Positions 7,642-13,675 of a stretch of DNA of 13,675 nt are shown here, piece after piece. The notes under the pieces are model-generated. The model made no database searches, was not told the DNA's origin, and worked only from the letters and a program-made list of their open reading frames with translations. The stretch spans positions 1 through 13,675 of the forward strand of contig JAURHT010000046.1 of assembly GCA_030833145.1 (NCBI GenBank), written 5' to 3'. The position numbers and the translations under genes are program-made. Numbering within the stretch: position 1 is the stretch's first letter; every line of letters begins with the position of its first letter. The stretch is from Aquirufa sp. (GTDB lineage Bacteria > Bacteroidota > Bacteroidia > Cytophagales > Spirosomataceae).

Positions 7642-8121
7642 TTATCTTGATAATTGTTGTACCTCTTGGCTTTTCCGAAAAAGGTAGGATTTTTTTGCGC
7701 CTTGAAAAGACCAGGAAACGAGGTTCGTTTGGTCTTCAAATTCATCTAAAAACAGCGAGTTCTCTAAGTAAGATCCCGCTAAGTCTGCGGTGGTAGGAAT
7801 TTCTAGATACACCCAAATCGCGTCTTGCTGTTGCTCCGTTCCTAACCAGCGATACGGAGTTGAAAATTGCTTTCCTGAGCGAAATCCAAAGTGTTTACGG
7901 ACATAGGCCTCCAACCCTTTTTCAGACGCCTCATCTCCAGGAATCATTCGAAATTTCTTTCCAGTCGCCGAGCTTAACGTTTGCTCCAAGTCATCTTGAA
8001 ACAGGCGAATGCTGATTTCCCAGCTTTGGTCCTTCACATTATAACTCATCTCCGTCACCGAACTATGAAAGGGATGCAGTTCCGGGAAAAACAGACCAAA
8101 AAATAGAACCAGCAGTTTCAA
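7642..8121 (-). CDS. DUF6702 family protein, probably exported
   Basis: The 159-residue product is recognised as DUF6702, a Bacteroidota family of unknown function, by the block HPFHSSVTEMSYN (16-28) and the following ISIRLFQDDLEQTL. The N-terminus (Lys2, then LLVLFFGLFF) is a short hydrophobic segment like a signal peptide, with likely cleavage just before HPFHSS. No lipobox cysteine and no other membrane segment is visible, so the mature protein should be periplasmic. The only start that keeps both signal and conserved motif is TTG at 8121-8119, directly after the rseP TAG; the first ATG (Met25) would remove both. Zero spacing and the same frame as rseP imply translational coupling. It may work with envelope proteolysis, but that rests only on position. 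The family call is from recalled motif similarity. Confidence 0.8.
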   Translation of the reverse strand: MKLLVLFFGLFFPELHPFHSSVTEMSYNVKDQSWEISIRLFQDDLEQTLSSATGKKFRMIPGDEASEKGLEAYVRKHFGFRSGKQFSTPYRWLGTEQQQDAIWVYLEIPTTADLAGSYLENSLFLDEFEDQTNLVSWSFQGAKKSYLFRKSQEVQQLSR

Positions 8122-9513
8122 CTAGAAAAAGGCTTTGAAAATATCGTTACCAAACGTGTAAGCCATCAAAGCAAGCAAGATGAGCATACCTACCTGCTGC
8201 GCTTTTTCCAAGACCTTTTCGGATGCCGGCTTCCCCGTAATCATCTCATAAATCAAGAAAATCGCGTGTCCCCCATCTAAAGCTGGAATAGGCAAGATAT
8301 TCATAAAGGCCAAAGCCATCGATAACAAACCCGTCAGCATCCAGAAACGATTCCAATCCCAAACTCCACCAAACATTTGGGCGATACCAATAGGTCCACT
8401 CAAGGCTTTCGATGCTGAAACATCACCCGAAGCAATCTTCTTGAAACCTTTGATGTTATCCGAAATCACCGAGAAGGCACGGCCCGTTCCGATGCTCGCT
8501 GCCTCCGCAAACGAATAATCTTCGTGCGAAACTTGAATTAACATCTCTGGAACAAAACCGATTTGGCCAGAGGCAGTCACCTCCATAGACAAGGTGTCCG
8601 CTACGCCTCCGCGTAAAATACCTAAGCGAATAGGCTTACCGGCTTCCTTCGTGATTAATTCTTTTACCTCGTGGTAGAAATGAACTGGGTTTGCATTCAC
8701 AGAAGTGATCACATCGCCCTTTTTCAATCCTGCCGCATAAGCTGGCAATAATTCCGCTGGCTTAGAAGCCGAGAACTTATCAAAGAAACCTGGCTCTTCC
8801 GGAGCGGCCACTTCTGCTACTTTAAATGGAGCAATTGGCTCAATGAATCCCGCTTTCTTATCGCTTAATTTTTCGATGAAATTCGAAGGAATTTTGATCT
8901 CCAAAGTCTGGTCGCCACGCTGAACTGTATAGGAAGAATTCTCCCCTAATAACACATCCGAAGCACGTAAATCAGACAATTGCTTGTAATCAGCGCCGTT
9001 TACACGAATGATTTTATCCCCCGTCTTGAGCCCGATTTGTTTGCCTAAATCCAAGGCCACAATTCCATTCTTGTTTAATTCTTCTTTCGAAATAAAGTTA
9101 TTTCCGTTCGAATAGGTCAAGCAAACGAAAATCACCACGCCGGTAATAATGTTGACGATCACGCCACCTAACATCACGATCAGACGCTGCCAAGCGGGTT
9201 TCGCGCGGAATTCCCAAGGCTCTGGATCTTTAGCTAAGGTAGCCGCATCTTGTGTTTCATCAATCATTCCCGCGATAGAAACGTAGCCACCTAAGGGGAA
9301 CCAACCTAAACCGTATTCGGTGTCGCCTACTTTCTTTTTGAATAAAGCGAAGTTTAATACCGTAGGAATAGGGAACATAAAGTCGAAGAAAAGGTAGAAC
9401 TTTTCGACGCGCATCTTAAACCATTTGGCGGTAATAAAGTGCCCAAACTCGTGCAATGTTACTAAAATCGACAATCCTAAAATTAATTGCCCTGCCATCA
9501 CTAAACCTTCCAT
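8122..9513 (-). CDS. rseP: RIP metalloprotease RseP (site-2 protease family)
   Basis: RseP is an inner-membrane zinc protease (M50) that cuts transmembrane substrates such as anti-sigma factors and remnant signal peptides. The 463-residue product has HEFGH (21-25) in the first membrane helix, a second membrane segment at about 110-133, two PDZ-like regions (about 155-210 around GLKTGDKIIRVNG, and about 255-310 around GLKKGDVITSVN), GPIGIAQMFG (373-382), the conserved NILPIPALDGGH (405-416) supplying the third zinc ligand, and a last helix at about 437-457. Zinc ligands are His21, His25 and Asp413, with Glu22 catalytic. The length is close to E. coli RseP (450). The gene starts 6 bases after the dxr stop; Met6 is an alternative start with GGAAGG 7 bases before it, but homologues usually include the MEGLVMAG-like start. 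It ends in TAG, in frame with the following DUF6702 gene. Confidence 0.96.
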   Translation of the reverse strand: MEGLVMAGQLILGLSILVTLHEFGHFITAKWFKMRVEKFYLFFDFMFPIPTVLNFALFKKKVGDTEYGLGWFPLGGYVSIAGMIDETQDAATLAKDPEPWEFRAKPAWQRLIVMLGGVIVNIITGVVIFVCLTYSNGNNFISKEELNKNGIVALDLGKQIGLKTGDKIIRVNGADYKQLSDLRASDVLLGENSSYTVQRGDQTLEIKIPSNFIEKLSDKKAGFIEPIAPFKVAEVAAPEEPGFFDKFSASKPAELLPAYAAGLKKGDVITSVNANPVHFYHEVKELITKEAGKPIRLGILRGGVADTLSMEVTASGQIGFVPEMLIQVSHEDYSFAEAASIGTGRAFSVISDNIKGFKKIASGDVSASKALSGPIGIAQMFGGVWDWNRFWMLTGLLSMALAFMNILPIPALDGGHAIFLIYEMITGKPASEKVLEKAQQVGMLILLALMAYTFGNDIFKAFF

Positions 9514-9519
9514 AATTCG

Positions 9520-10680
9520 CTATTTTCTTTGTTTTTCAACCCATTCTTGAGCCAAAATTCTACTTAATTTATCACTTTCAATGTAATCCTCTAATGACGG
9601 ATTCGCGATAAAAGTTCCCTGATTCATACAATATTCGTTCAAATCAGACATCGCTAAAAATCCAATCTCATCTTCCAAAAAGGCCGCCACCGCCACCTCA
9701 TTCGCCGCATTCAATAAACACGCCTGATTTCCTCCTTTTTCCAAGGCCTGAAAAGCAAGACCTAAATTACGGAAAGTCTGTGTATCTGCCTGCTCAAAAG
9801 TCAAAGACGGATAGAGTCTAAAATCAAAACGTGGGAAACTCGCCTTCATTCGATTCGGATACCCTAAGGCAAACTGAATCGGTAATTTCATATCCGGCAA
9901 ACCGAGTTGCGCCTTAATTGATCCATCTTCAAACTGCACTAACGAGTGTACAATCGATTGAGGATGTACGACCACTTCAATTTCCGAGGGTTTCACGTCA
10001 AATAACCAAGCCGCCTCGATCACCTCTAAACCCTTGTTCATCAAACTAGCTGAGTCGATAGTAATCTTAGCTCCCATCGACCAATTCGGGTGTTTTAATG
10101 CCTGCGCCCGCGTTACTTGAGCTAATTGCTCCCGACTAAAACCTCTAAAAGGTCCGCCCGAAGCCGTTAATATCACTTTCTCAATGGGGTTATGGGATTC
10201 GCCCACCAAGCATTGGAAAATAGCTGAATGCTCTGAATCAACCGGCAAAATGGGCACACCCATTTCCCGCGCTAAAGGCATAATCAGGGCTCCCGCCACC
10301 ACTAAAGTTTCTTTATTCGCTAAGGCGATTGGTTTACCCGCCTTGATTGCTTTCACCGTAGGCAATAAACCAGCGTATCCCACTAAGGCAGTCAACACGA
10401 TATCAACAGAATCGAGGGTAACCACTTCTTCTAGGGCTTTGGCCCCGGAATGCACTTGAATTTCAGTTCCTGCTAAAGCCGCTTTTACCTCCGCATATTT
10501 CGCCTCATTACCGATCACCACGTGAGCCGGTTTCCAGGCTAAGGCTTGGGTGATGAGCAGATCAGCTTGGTTTTGAGCGGTTAAGACCTCAACAGAAAAC
10601 TCGGAAGGATGCTCTGCAATCACCTCCAAGGCCTGCGTCCCGATGGACCCCGTGCTACCTAAAATCGCAATTCTTTTCAT
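9520..10680 (-). CDS. dxr: 1-deoxy-D-xylulose-5-phosphate reductoisomerase
   Basis: Dxr (IspC) converts DXP to 2-C-methyl-D-erythritol 4-phosphate with NADPH and a divalent metal, the first committed step of the MEP isoprenoid pathway; it is the target of fosmidomycin. Visible are the NADPH loop GSTGSIG (8-14), ANKETLV (121-127), metal ligands Asp148 and Glu150 in PVDSEHSAIF, ASGGPF, the flexible loop HPNWSMG (197-203), SLMNKGLE (212-219) with ligand Glu219, and HPQSIVHS (239-246). The 386-residue length is typical. The start chosen is the ATG at 10680-10678, giving MKRIAILGSTGSIG; a longer frame from 10719 would add 13 residues unlike the family and overlap the rhomboid gene. The chosen ATG overlaps the rhomboid stop as ATGA, a sign of translational coupling. 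Its presence shows that this organism uses the MEP route, and it supplies precursors for the prenyl synthase encoded two genes upstream. Confidence 0.97.
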   Translation of the reverse strand: MKRIAILGSTGSIGTQALEVIAEHPSEFSVEVLTAQNQADLLITQALAWKPAHVVIGNEAKYAEVKAALAGTEIQVHSGAKALEEVVTLDSVDIVLTALVGYAGLLPTVKAIKAGKPIALANKETLVVAGALIMPLAREMGVPILPVDSEHSAIFQCLVGESHNPIEKVILTASGGPFRGFSREQLAQVTRAQALKHPNWSMGAKITIDSASLMNKGLEVIEAAWLFDVKPSEIEVVVHPQSIVHSLVQFEDGSIKAQLGLPDMKLPIQFALGYPNRMKASFPRFDFRLYPSLTFEQADTQTFRNLGLAFQALEKGGNQACLLNAANEVAVAAFLEDEIGFLAMSDLNEYCMNQGTFIANPSLEDYIESDKLSRILAQEWVEKQRK

Positions 10681-11291
10681 CGTAGCATCGCCGTTATTTG
10701 TTCGACAAAACTGATCCATACTTGTGGATACAACAACGTCATCGCCACGATTCCAAACAAGGCCCCATACAAATGCGCGCTGTGATTCACAAAATCACGA
10801 CTTCGTTTATCCATTTCTACCGAGTACCAAGTAAACAAACCAGCATAGATAAATCCAGGAATTCCGAAGAATCCAAACAAGTATATTTTCTCTGTAGGGA
10901 AGAATAAAATTCCCGCAAAAATGACAGCCGAAACCGCTCCTGAAGCACCTAGAGAGTTATAATTCGGATTGTTTTTCTGTTTGAAAAAAGTAGGCAAATC
11001 TGCCACCACAATCGCTAACACATAAAAGAGAAGGTATAATTCCGACGCGATCGACGGAAATAATTGATTGAAAATCTGTTCTAATTGAACCCCAAAAAAG
11101 AAGAAGGAAAACAAGTTAAAAAACAGGTGCGTGAAGTCTGCGTGGATAAACCCCGAGCTAACAAAACGCCAATATTCGTTTCTGTGTTGAATCCGGTACG
11201 GATTCATGAGCATTTTTCCCATCAAGTCTGGCTTTTGCCAAGCCACCAGGGAAATAATAATCGTCACAGCGATAAGTACAATCGAGACCAT
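10677..11291 (-). CDS. Rhomboid family intramembrane serine protease
   Basis: Rhomboids cleave transmembrane substrates within the bilayer. The 204-residue product has about six hydrophobic segments. The signature WR (41-42) is followed by HADFTHLFFN (His50, His55, Asn59) in the second helix, then the catalytic GASG with Ser117 (115-118), and catalytic His173 in NHSAHLYGALFG. All active-site residues are present, so this should be an active protease rather than an inactive homologue. There are no extra soluble domains, so it is a minimal rhomboid similar in core to GlpG without its N-terminal cytoplasmic domain. The gene starts 17 bases after the prenyl synthase and its stop overlaps the dxr ATG by 4 bases, so it belongs to the nuoD-dxr-rseP transcription unit. 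The substrate is unknown. Confidence 0.93.
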   Translation of the reverse strand: MVSIVLIAVTIIISLVAWQKPDLMGKMLMNPYRIQHRNEYWRFVSSGFIHADFTHLFFNLFSFFFFGVQLEQIFNQLFPSIASELYLLFYVLAIVVADLPTFFKQKNNPNYNSLGASGAVSAVIFAGILFFPTEKIYLFGFFGIPGFIYAGLFTWYSVEMDKRSRDFVNHSAHLYGALFGIVAMTLLYPQVWISFVEQITAMLR

Positions 11292-11308
11292 ATAAGAACA
11301 AAACTACG

Positions 11309-12286
11309 TTAAACTTCGCGATCAACCAACCCGCTCATAAACTTTACCAAGGCTGATTTTTGCTCTTCGGAAATGGCTAAAGATTGAATTTCAATAAAGG
11401 CGGCATCGAAATAGGAGGCGATGACAGCTTCCGTTTCAGCCTTCAGATTCAAGGAATCGTAGATCGCCGTGACCGCCTGTACTTTTTCGGTAGCGTCATA
11501 TTCGGTAGCTGCTATCCATTTTTCTAATGACTCAAGAGTAGAACCCGTCGCTTTTTCAAACGCTTTTATCAGTATATAGGTTTTTTTATTGGCCAAAATA
11601 TCTCCGCCCGGCTGCTTCCCAAATTTCTCCGGGTCTCCATACACGTCCAACAAATCATCCTTTAATTGAAATCCGAGACCGATCGTTTCACCAATGCGGT
11701 ATAAGGAATCAGAAACATCTGCAGGAGCTGAAGCAAGCAATCCACCCATCTCCATCGAAAATCCGATCAAAACCGACGTTTTCAAACGAATCATTTCAAT
11801 GTATTCTTCCACCGTCACATCGTCACGGCTTTCAAAATTCATATCGAACTGCTGTCCCTCGCACACCTCAGCAGCGATCCGGGAAAGACGACCCAACAAG
11901 TGTTGAAAAGCCTCCAGGCTTAATCCTTTGACCTTATTCAAGTATTGATAAGCATTCACTAACATCACGTCGCCGGATAATATAGCGATGTTATCATTCC
12001 ATTTTTCGTGCACCGTTTGCTTGCCGCGACGAAGAGGCGCTTTGTCCATGATGTCGTCATGCATCAAGGTGAAATTGTGGAAAATTTCGACCGATAAAGC
12101 CGCAGGAACTTGTTTTTCCCAATCGGATTTGAACAAAGAATAGGTCAATAGACAGAGTACAGGGCGAATCCGCTTGCCCCCTAAACTCAGGAGGTAATGG
12201 ATGGGGTCGTAAAGTTCGCTAGGGTTTTGGCCTATATCTAAACGACTGATTTCCTCTTCGAGGGCTGCTAAAAATGCTTTGTTCAT
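11309..12286 (-). CDS. Trans-polyprenyl diphosphate synthase (probably geranylgeranyl-type)
   Basis: This enzyme condenses isopentenyl diphosphate with allylic diphosphates to make linear prenyl diphosphates for quinones, carotenoids or lipid carriers. The 325-residue product has GGKRIRP (36-42), the first Asp-rich motif DDIMD (77-81), RRGKQTVH (86-93), GQQFDM (144-149), and the second Asp-rich motif GFQLKDDLLD (205-214). The first motif is DDxxD without the two-residue insertion of bacterial farnesyl synthases. The residue five before it is Phe72 while position -4 is Thr, the pattern of archaeal (type I) geranylgeranyl synthases, so a C20 product is the best guess. Longer-chain activity cannot be excluded. 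The gene starts one base after the nuoD stop, so translation is probably coupled. It fits with dxr downstream, which feeds the same pathway, and with quinone use by complex I. Confidence 0.93.
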   Translation of the reverse strand: MNKAFLAALEEEISRLDIGQNPSELYDPIHYLLSLGGKRIRPVLCLLTYSLFKSDWEKQVPAALSVEIFHNFTLMHDDIMDKAPLRRGKQTVHEKWNDNIAILSGDVMLVNAYQYLNKVKGLSLEAFQHLLGRLSRIAAEVCEGQQFDMNFESRDDVTVEEYIEMIRLKTSVLIGFSMEMGGLLASAPADVSDSLYRIGETIGLGFQLKDDLLDVYGDPEKFGKQPGGDILANKKTYILIKAFEKATGSTLESLEKWIAATEYDATEKVQAVTAIYDSLNLKAETEAVIASYFDAAFIEIQSLAISEEQKSALVKFMSGLVDREV

Positions 12287-12287
12287 C

Positions 12288-13502
12288 TTATCTGTCTACT
12301 TCGCCCATCACTAAATCTAAGGATCCGATAATGGCTACTAAATCTGCTAAATATGTTCCTTTCGCCAAATAAGGCAACACGGAAAGGTGGTGGAAAGAGC
12401 ACGCGCGCACTTTCAAGCGTTGTGGAATATCCGAGCGGCCATCCGTACGAATATAGAAACCGAGTTCTCCTTTCGGATTTTCGGCTCTCACATAGGCATC
12501 CATCGCTTTCGGACGAATTTTTTTAGGGACCAAAGCCTGAGGATCAAACTCCCTCGTCCTTTTCTCATCGCCTAGCAAGGCCACGATACATTGTTCAATA
12601 ATCCGCAGCGATTCCTCGCATTCGCGAATCCTAACGTGATTTCGATCCCAGCAATCCCCCACCGAACCCATCGCACCTTCTCCTACCGGAATTTCAAATT
12701 CTAATTCCGGATACACCGAATAAGCATCGATGCGACGTAGGTCAAAAGGCAAGCCAGAACCCCGCAACACCGGACCGGTACATCCATAATTAATCGCCGC
12801 ATTCAGGGGTAAAACACCCACATTAGCGGTCCTCTTGATGAATATACTATTATCTTCTACTAATTGTTTTACTTCTTTAATCGTGTTCTTTATGACCGGT
12901 ACTAATTCCTGCACCTTCTCTTCAAAGCCCAAAGGCAAATCATAGAACAATCCACCCACCCACACATAATTATACAACATCCTAGCACCCGAAAGCCATT
13001 CTAACATCCGTTGAATGTCTTCACGATCCCGCATCAACCATAAAAAAGGGGTATACGCACCGATATCCAAACCATAGGTCCCAATCGCCACAAAGTGCGA
13101 GGCAATCCGATTTAATTCTGCTACGAGTACACGAATGTACTCGATACGCTTGGGCAATTTACCAGTCAAATCCAGCATCTTCTCCACCGCCATCACATAG
13201 GCATGCTCCGAGTTCATCGCCGCCATATAGTCCAAGCGATCCACATAAGGGATGATTTGGTTAAAAGGCAAGGCTTCAGCATGCTTCTCAAAACAACGGT
13301 GTAAATAACCCAGATGTGGAACGACTTCTTTAATCCATTCGCCGTCTGAAATCACTTCTAAACGAAGAACCCCATGGGTCGAAGGGTGTTGAGGTCCCAA
13401 CGAAATAATCATTTCCTCTGATTTCAGATCCTCTACCCGAAATTTATTAGGGTCCGAGTTCTCGAAATTTTCTGGAAGAAATTGGTACTGGATGGGATTC
13501 AT
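12288..13502 (-). CDS. nuoD: NADH-quinone oxidoreductase subunit D
   Basis: NuoD is the 49-kDa peripheral-arm subunit of respiratory complex I and forms the quinone pocket with NuoB and NuoH. The 404-residue product shows SLGPQHPSTHGVLRLE (34-49) with His43, and DRLDYMAAM (88-96) with Tyr92; their 49-residue spacing equals the quinone-binding His38/Tyr87 pair of Thermus Nqo4. RGSG (247-250), LRRIDAYSVY and the C-terminal GEVDR are standard. The length fits bacterial stand-alone NuoD, not a NuoCD fusion. The gene is first in its block: rpmG reads away in the opposite direction 134 bases upstream, so nuoA, nuoB and nuoC are not next to it, and the gene after it is a prenyl synthase rather than nuoE. 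No residues are missing and the sequence looks fully functional. There is no Shine-Dalgarno sequence before the ATG. Confidence 0.97.
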   Translation of the reverse strand: MNPIQYQFLPENFENSDPNKFRVEDLKSEEMIISLGPQHPSTHGVLRLEVISDGEWIKEVVPHLGYLHRCFEKHAEALPFNQIIPYVDRLDYMAAMNSEHAYVMAVEKMLDLTGKLPKRIEYIRVLVAELNRIASHFVAIGTYGLDIGAYTPFLWLMRDREDIQRMLEWLSGARMLYNYVWVGGLFYDLPLGFEEKVQELVPVIKNTIKEVKQLVEDNSIFIKRTANVGVLPLNAAINYGCTGPVLRGSGLPFDLRRIDAYSVYPELEFEIPVGEGAMGSVGDCWDRNHVRIRECEESLRIIEQCIVALLGDEKRTREFDPQALVPKKIRPKAMDAYVRAENPKGELGFYIRTDGRSDIPQRLKVRACSFHHLSVLPYLAKGTYLADLVAIIGSLDLVMGEVDR

Positions 13503-13528
13503 TAAGCAAAAATGAGAAATCTAATGGG

Positions 13529-13561
13529 TAAAAATAAATTTTTCTATCTATTTTTAGCAAA
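13529..13561 (-). promoter_or_regulatory. Candidate promoter for the nuoD-rseP block
   Basis: On the minus strand TTTG (13561-13558) is followed, after 21 bases, by TATTTTTA (13536-13529), which matches TAnnTTTG at all but the last base. Transcription would start near 13522, leaving a leader of about 20 bases. The region is very A/T-rich, so the match is only suggestive, but a promoter must lie in this 134-base divergent gap because rpmG reads away from nuoD. Confidence 0.4.
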
Positions 13562-13564
13562 GGC

Positions 13565-13595
13565 TTTGGGAAAAAAAGAAATTCTTCTACCTTTG
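13565..13595 (+). promoter_or_regulatory. Bacteroidota-type promoter for rpmG
   Basis: TTTG (13565-13568), 19 bases, then TACCTTTG (13588-13595) is a full match to the Bacteroidota consensus in sequence and spacing. Transcription should start near 13602, giving rpmG a leader of about 35 bases. It lies back to back with the weaker candidate promoter of nuoD; the two start regions are about 80 bases apart. Confidence 0.75.
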
Positions 13596-13617
13596 CATTC
13601 CGTTTCGAGCAGAGGCG

Positions 13618-13632
13618 GATAAAAGATTTATC
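13618..13632 (+). other. Small hairpin in the rpmG leader
   Basis: GATAAA and TTTATC form a perfect 6-base inverted repeat around an AGA loop, ending 4 bases before the rpmG ATG. The stem is A/T-rich and weak. Its position could affect ribosome access, but a chance origin is likely. Confidence 0.25.
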
Positions 13633-13636
13633 TATT

Positions 13637-13675
13637 ATGGCAAAGAAAGGAAATCGCATTCAAGTAATCTTAGAA
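13637..13675 (+). CDS. rpmG: 50S ribosomal protein L33, first 13 codons (partial at window edge)
   Basis: L33 is a small large-subunit protein near the tRNA exit site. The visible codons give MAKKGNRIQVILE, the characteristic N-terminus of bacterial L33; the rest runs off the right edge, so zinc-binding cysteines, if any, cannot be judged. The gene has its own strong promoter and no Shine-Dalgarno sequence. In many Bacteroidota rpmB (L28) directly precedes rpmG; here the upstream neighbour is the divergent nuoD, so rpmB lies elsewhere. The identification from 13 residues is good but rests on a short stretch. Confidence 0.88.
   Translation, partial: MAKKGNRIQVILE

Noticed and set aside
10681..10719. 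Longer dxr start 13 codons upstream
   Set aside because: The extra residues do not fit the family; the ATG at 10680 gives the standard N-terminus and a coupled ATGA overlap with the rhomboid stop.
13447..13659. Minus-strand open frame of 70 codons overlapping the nuoD start and antisense to rpmG
   Set aside because: It covers the promoter region and the rpmG start, has an A/T-biased composition and resembles no family; it is a chance frame.

Overview
The window looks like a housekeeping stretch of a Bacteroidota chromosome, probably of the Cytophagia (the class is inferred; the phylum is well supported). Evidence for the phylum: promoter candidates fit the Bacteroidota pattern TTTG / TAnnTTTG rather than the classical sigma-70 boxes, starts almost never have a Shine-Dalgarno sequence, and there are protein families typical of the group (DUF4301, DUF6702, a long RecQ with a displaced zinc module). 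No phage, transposon, CRISPR array, tRNA or rRNA was seen. No stretch without a gene exceeds about 185 bases.

Left part (1-3084, all minus strand): the start of rpsL (ribosomal protein S12) runs off the left edge behind its own promoter. Upstream of it lie uxuA (mannonate dehydratase) and a DUF4301 gene of unknown function. The 184-base gap between those two holds a strong terminator-like hairpin, a promoter candidate, and a 19-codon reading frame laid over the hairpin.

Middle (3184-7562): recQ (plus) and lon (minus) converge and overlap by 40 bases at their 3' ends. The recQ promoter motif is so close to the ATG that the mRNA may be leaderless.

Right part (7642-13502, all minus strand): a compact, probably polycistronic block reads nuoD, polyprenyl diphosphate synthase, rhomboid protease, dxr, rseP, DUF6702 protein, and possibly on into lon. 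The junctions are 1, 17, -4, 6 and 0 bases, then 79 before lon. The block joins one complex I subunit, two steps of isoprenoid synthesis (the DXP reductoisomerase of the MEP pathway and prenyl chain elongation) and membrane-linked proteolysis (rhomboid, site-2 protease, Lon). RseP and the DUF6702 protein share one reading frame and are separated only by a TAG stop, with the second gene apparently starting at TTG. On the far right, rpmG (ribosomal protein L33) starts divergently from nuoD behind a clear Bacteroidota-type promoter and runs off the edge.

No wholly new system was found. The points most worth a second look are the nucleotidyltransferase-like motifs in the DUF4301 protein, the rseP-TAG-TTG junction, the nuoD gene cut off from nuoABC, and the leader or 3' region between the DUF4301 gene and uxuA.
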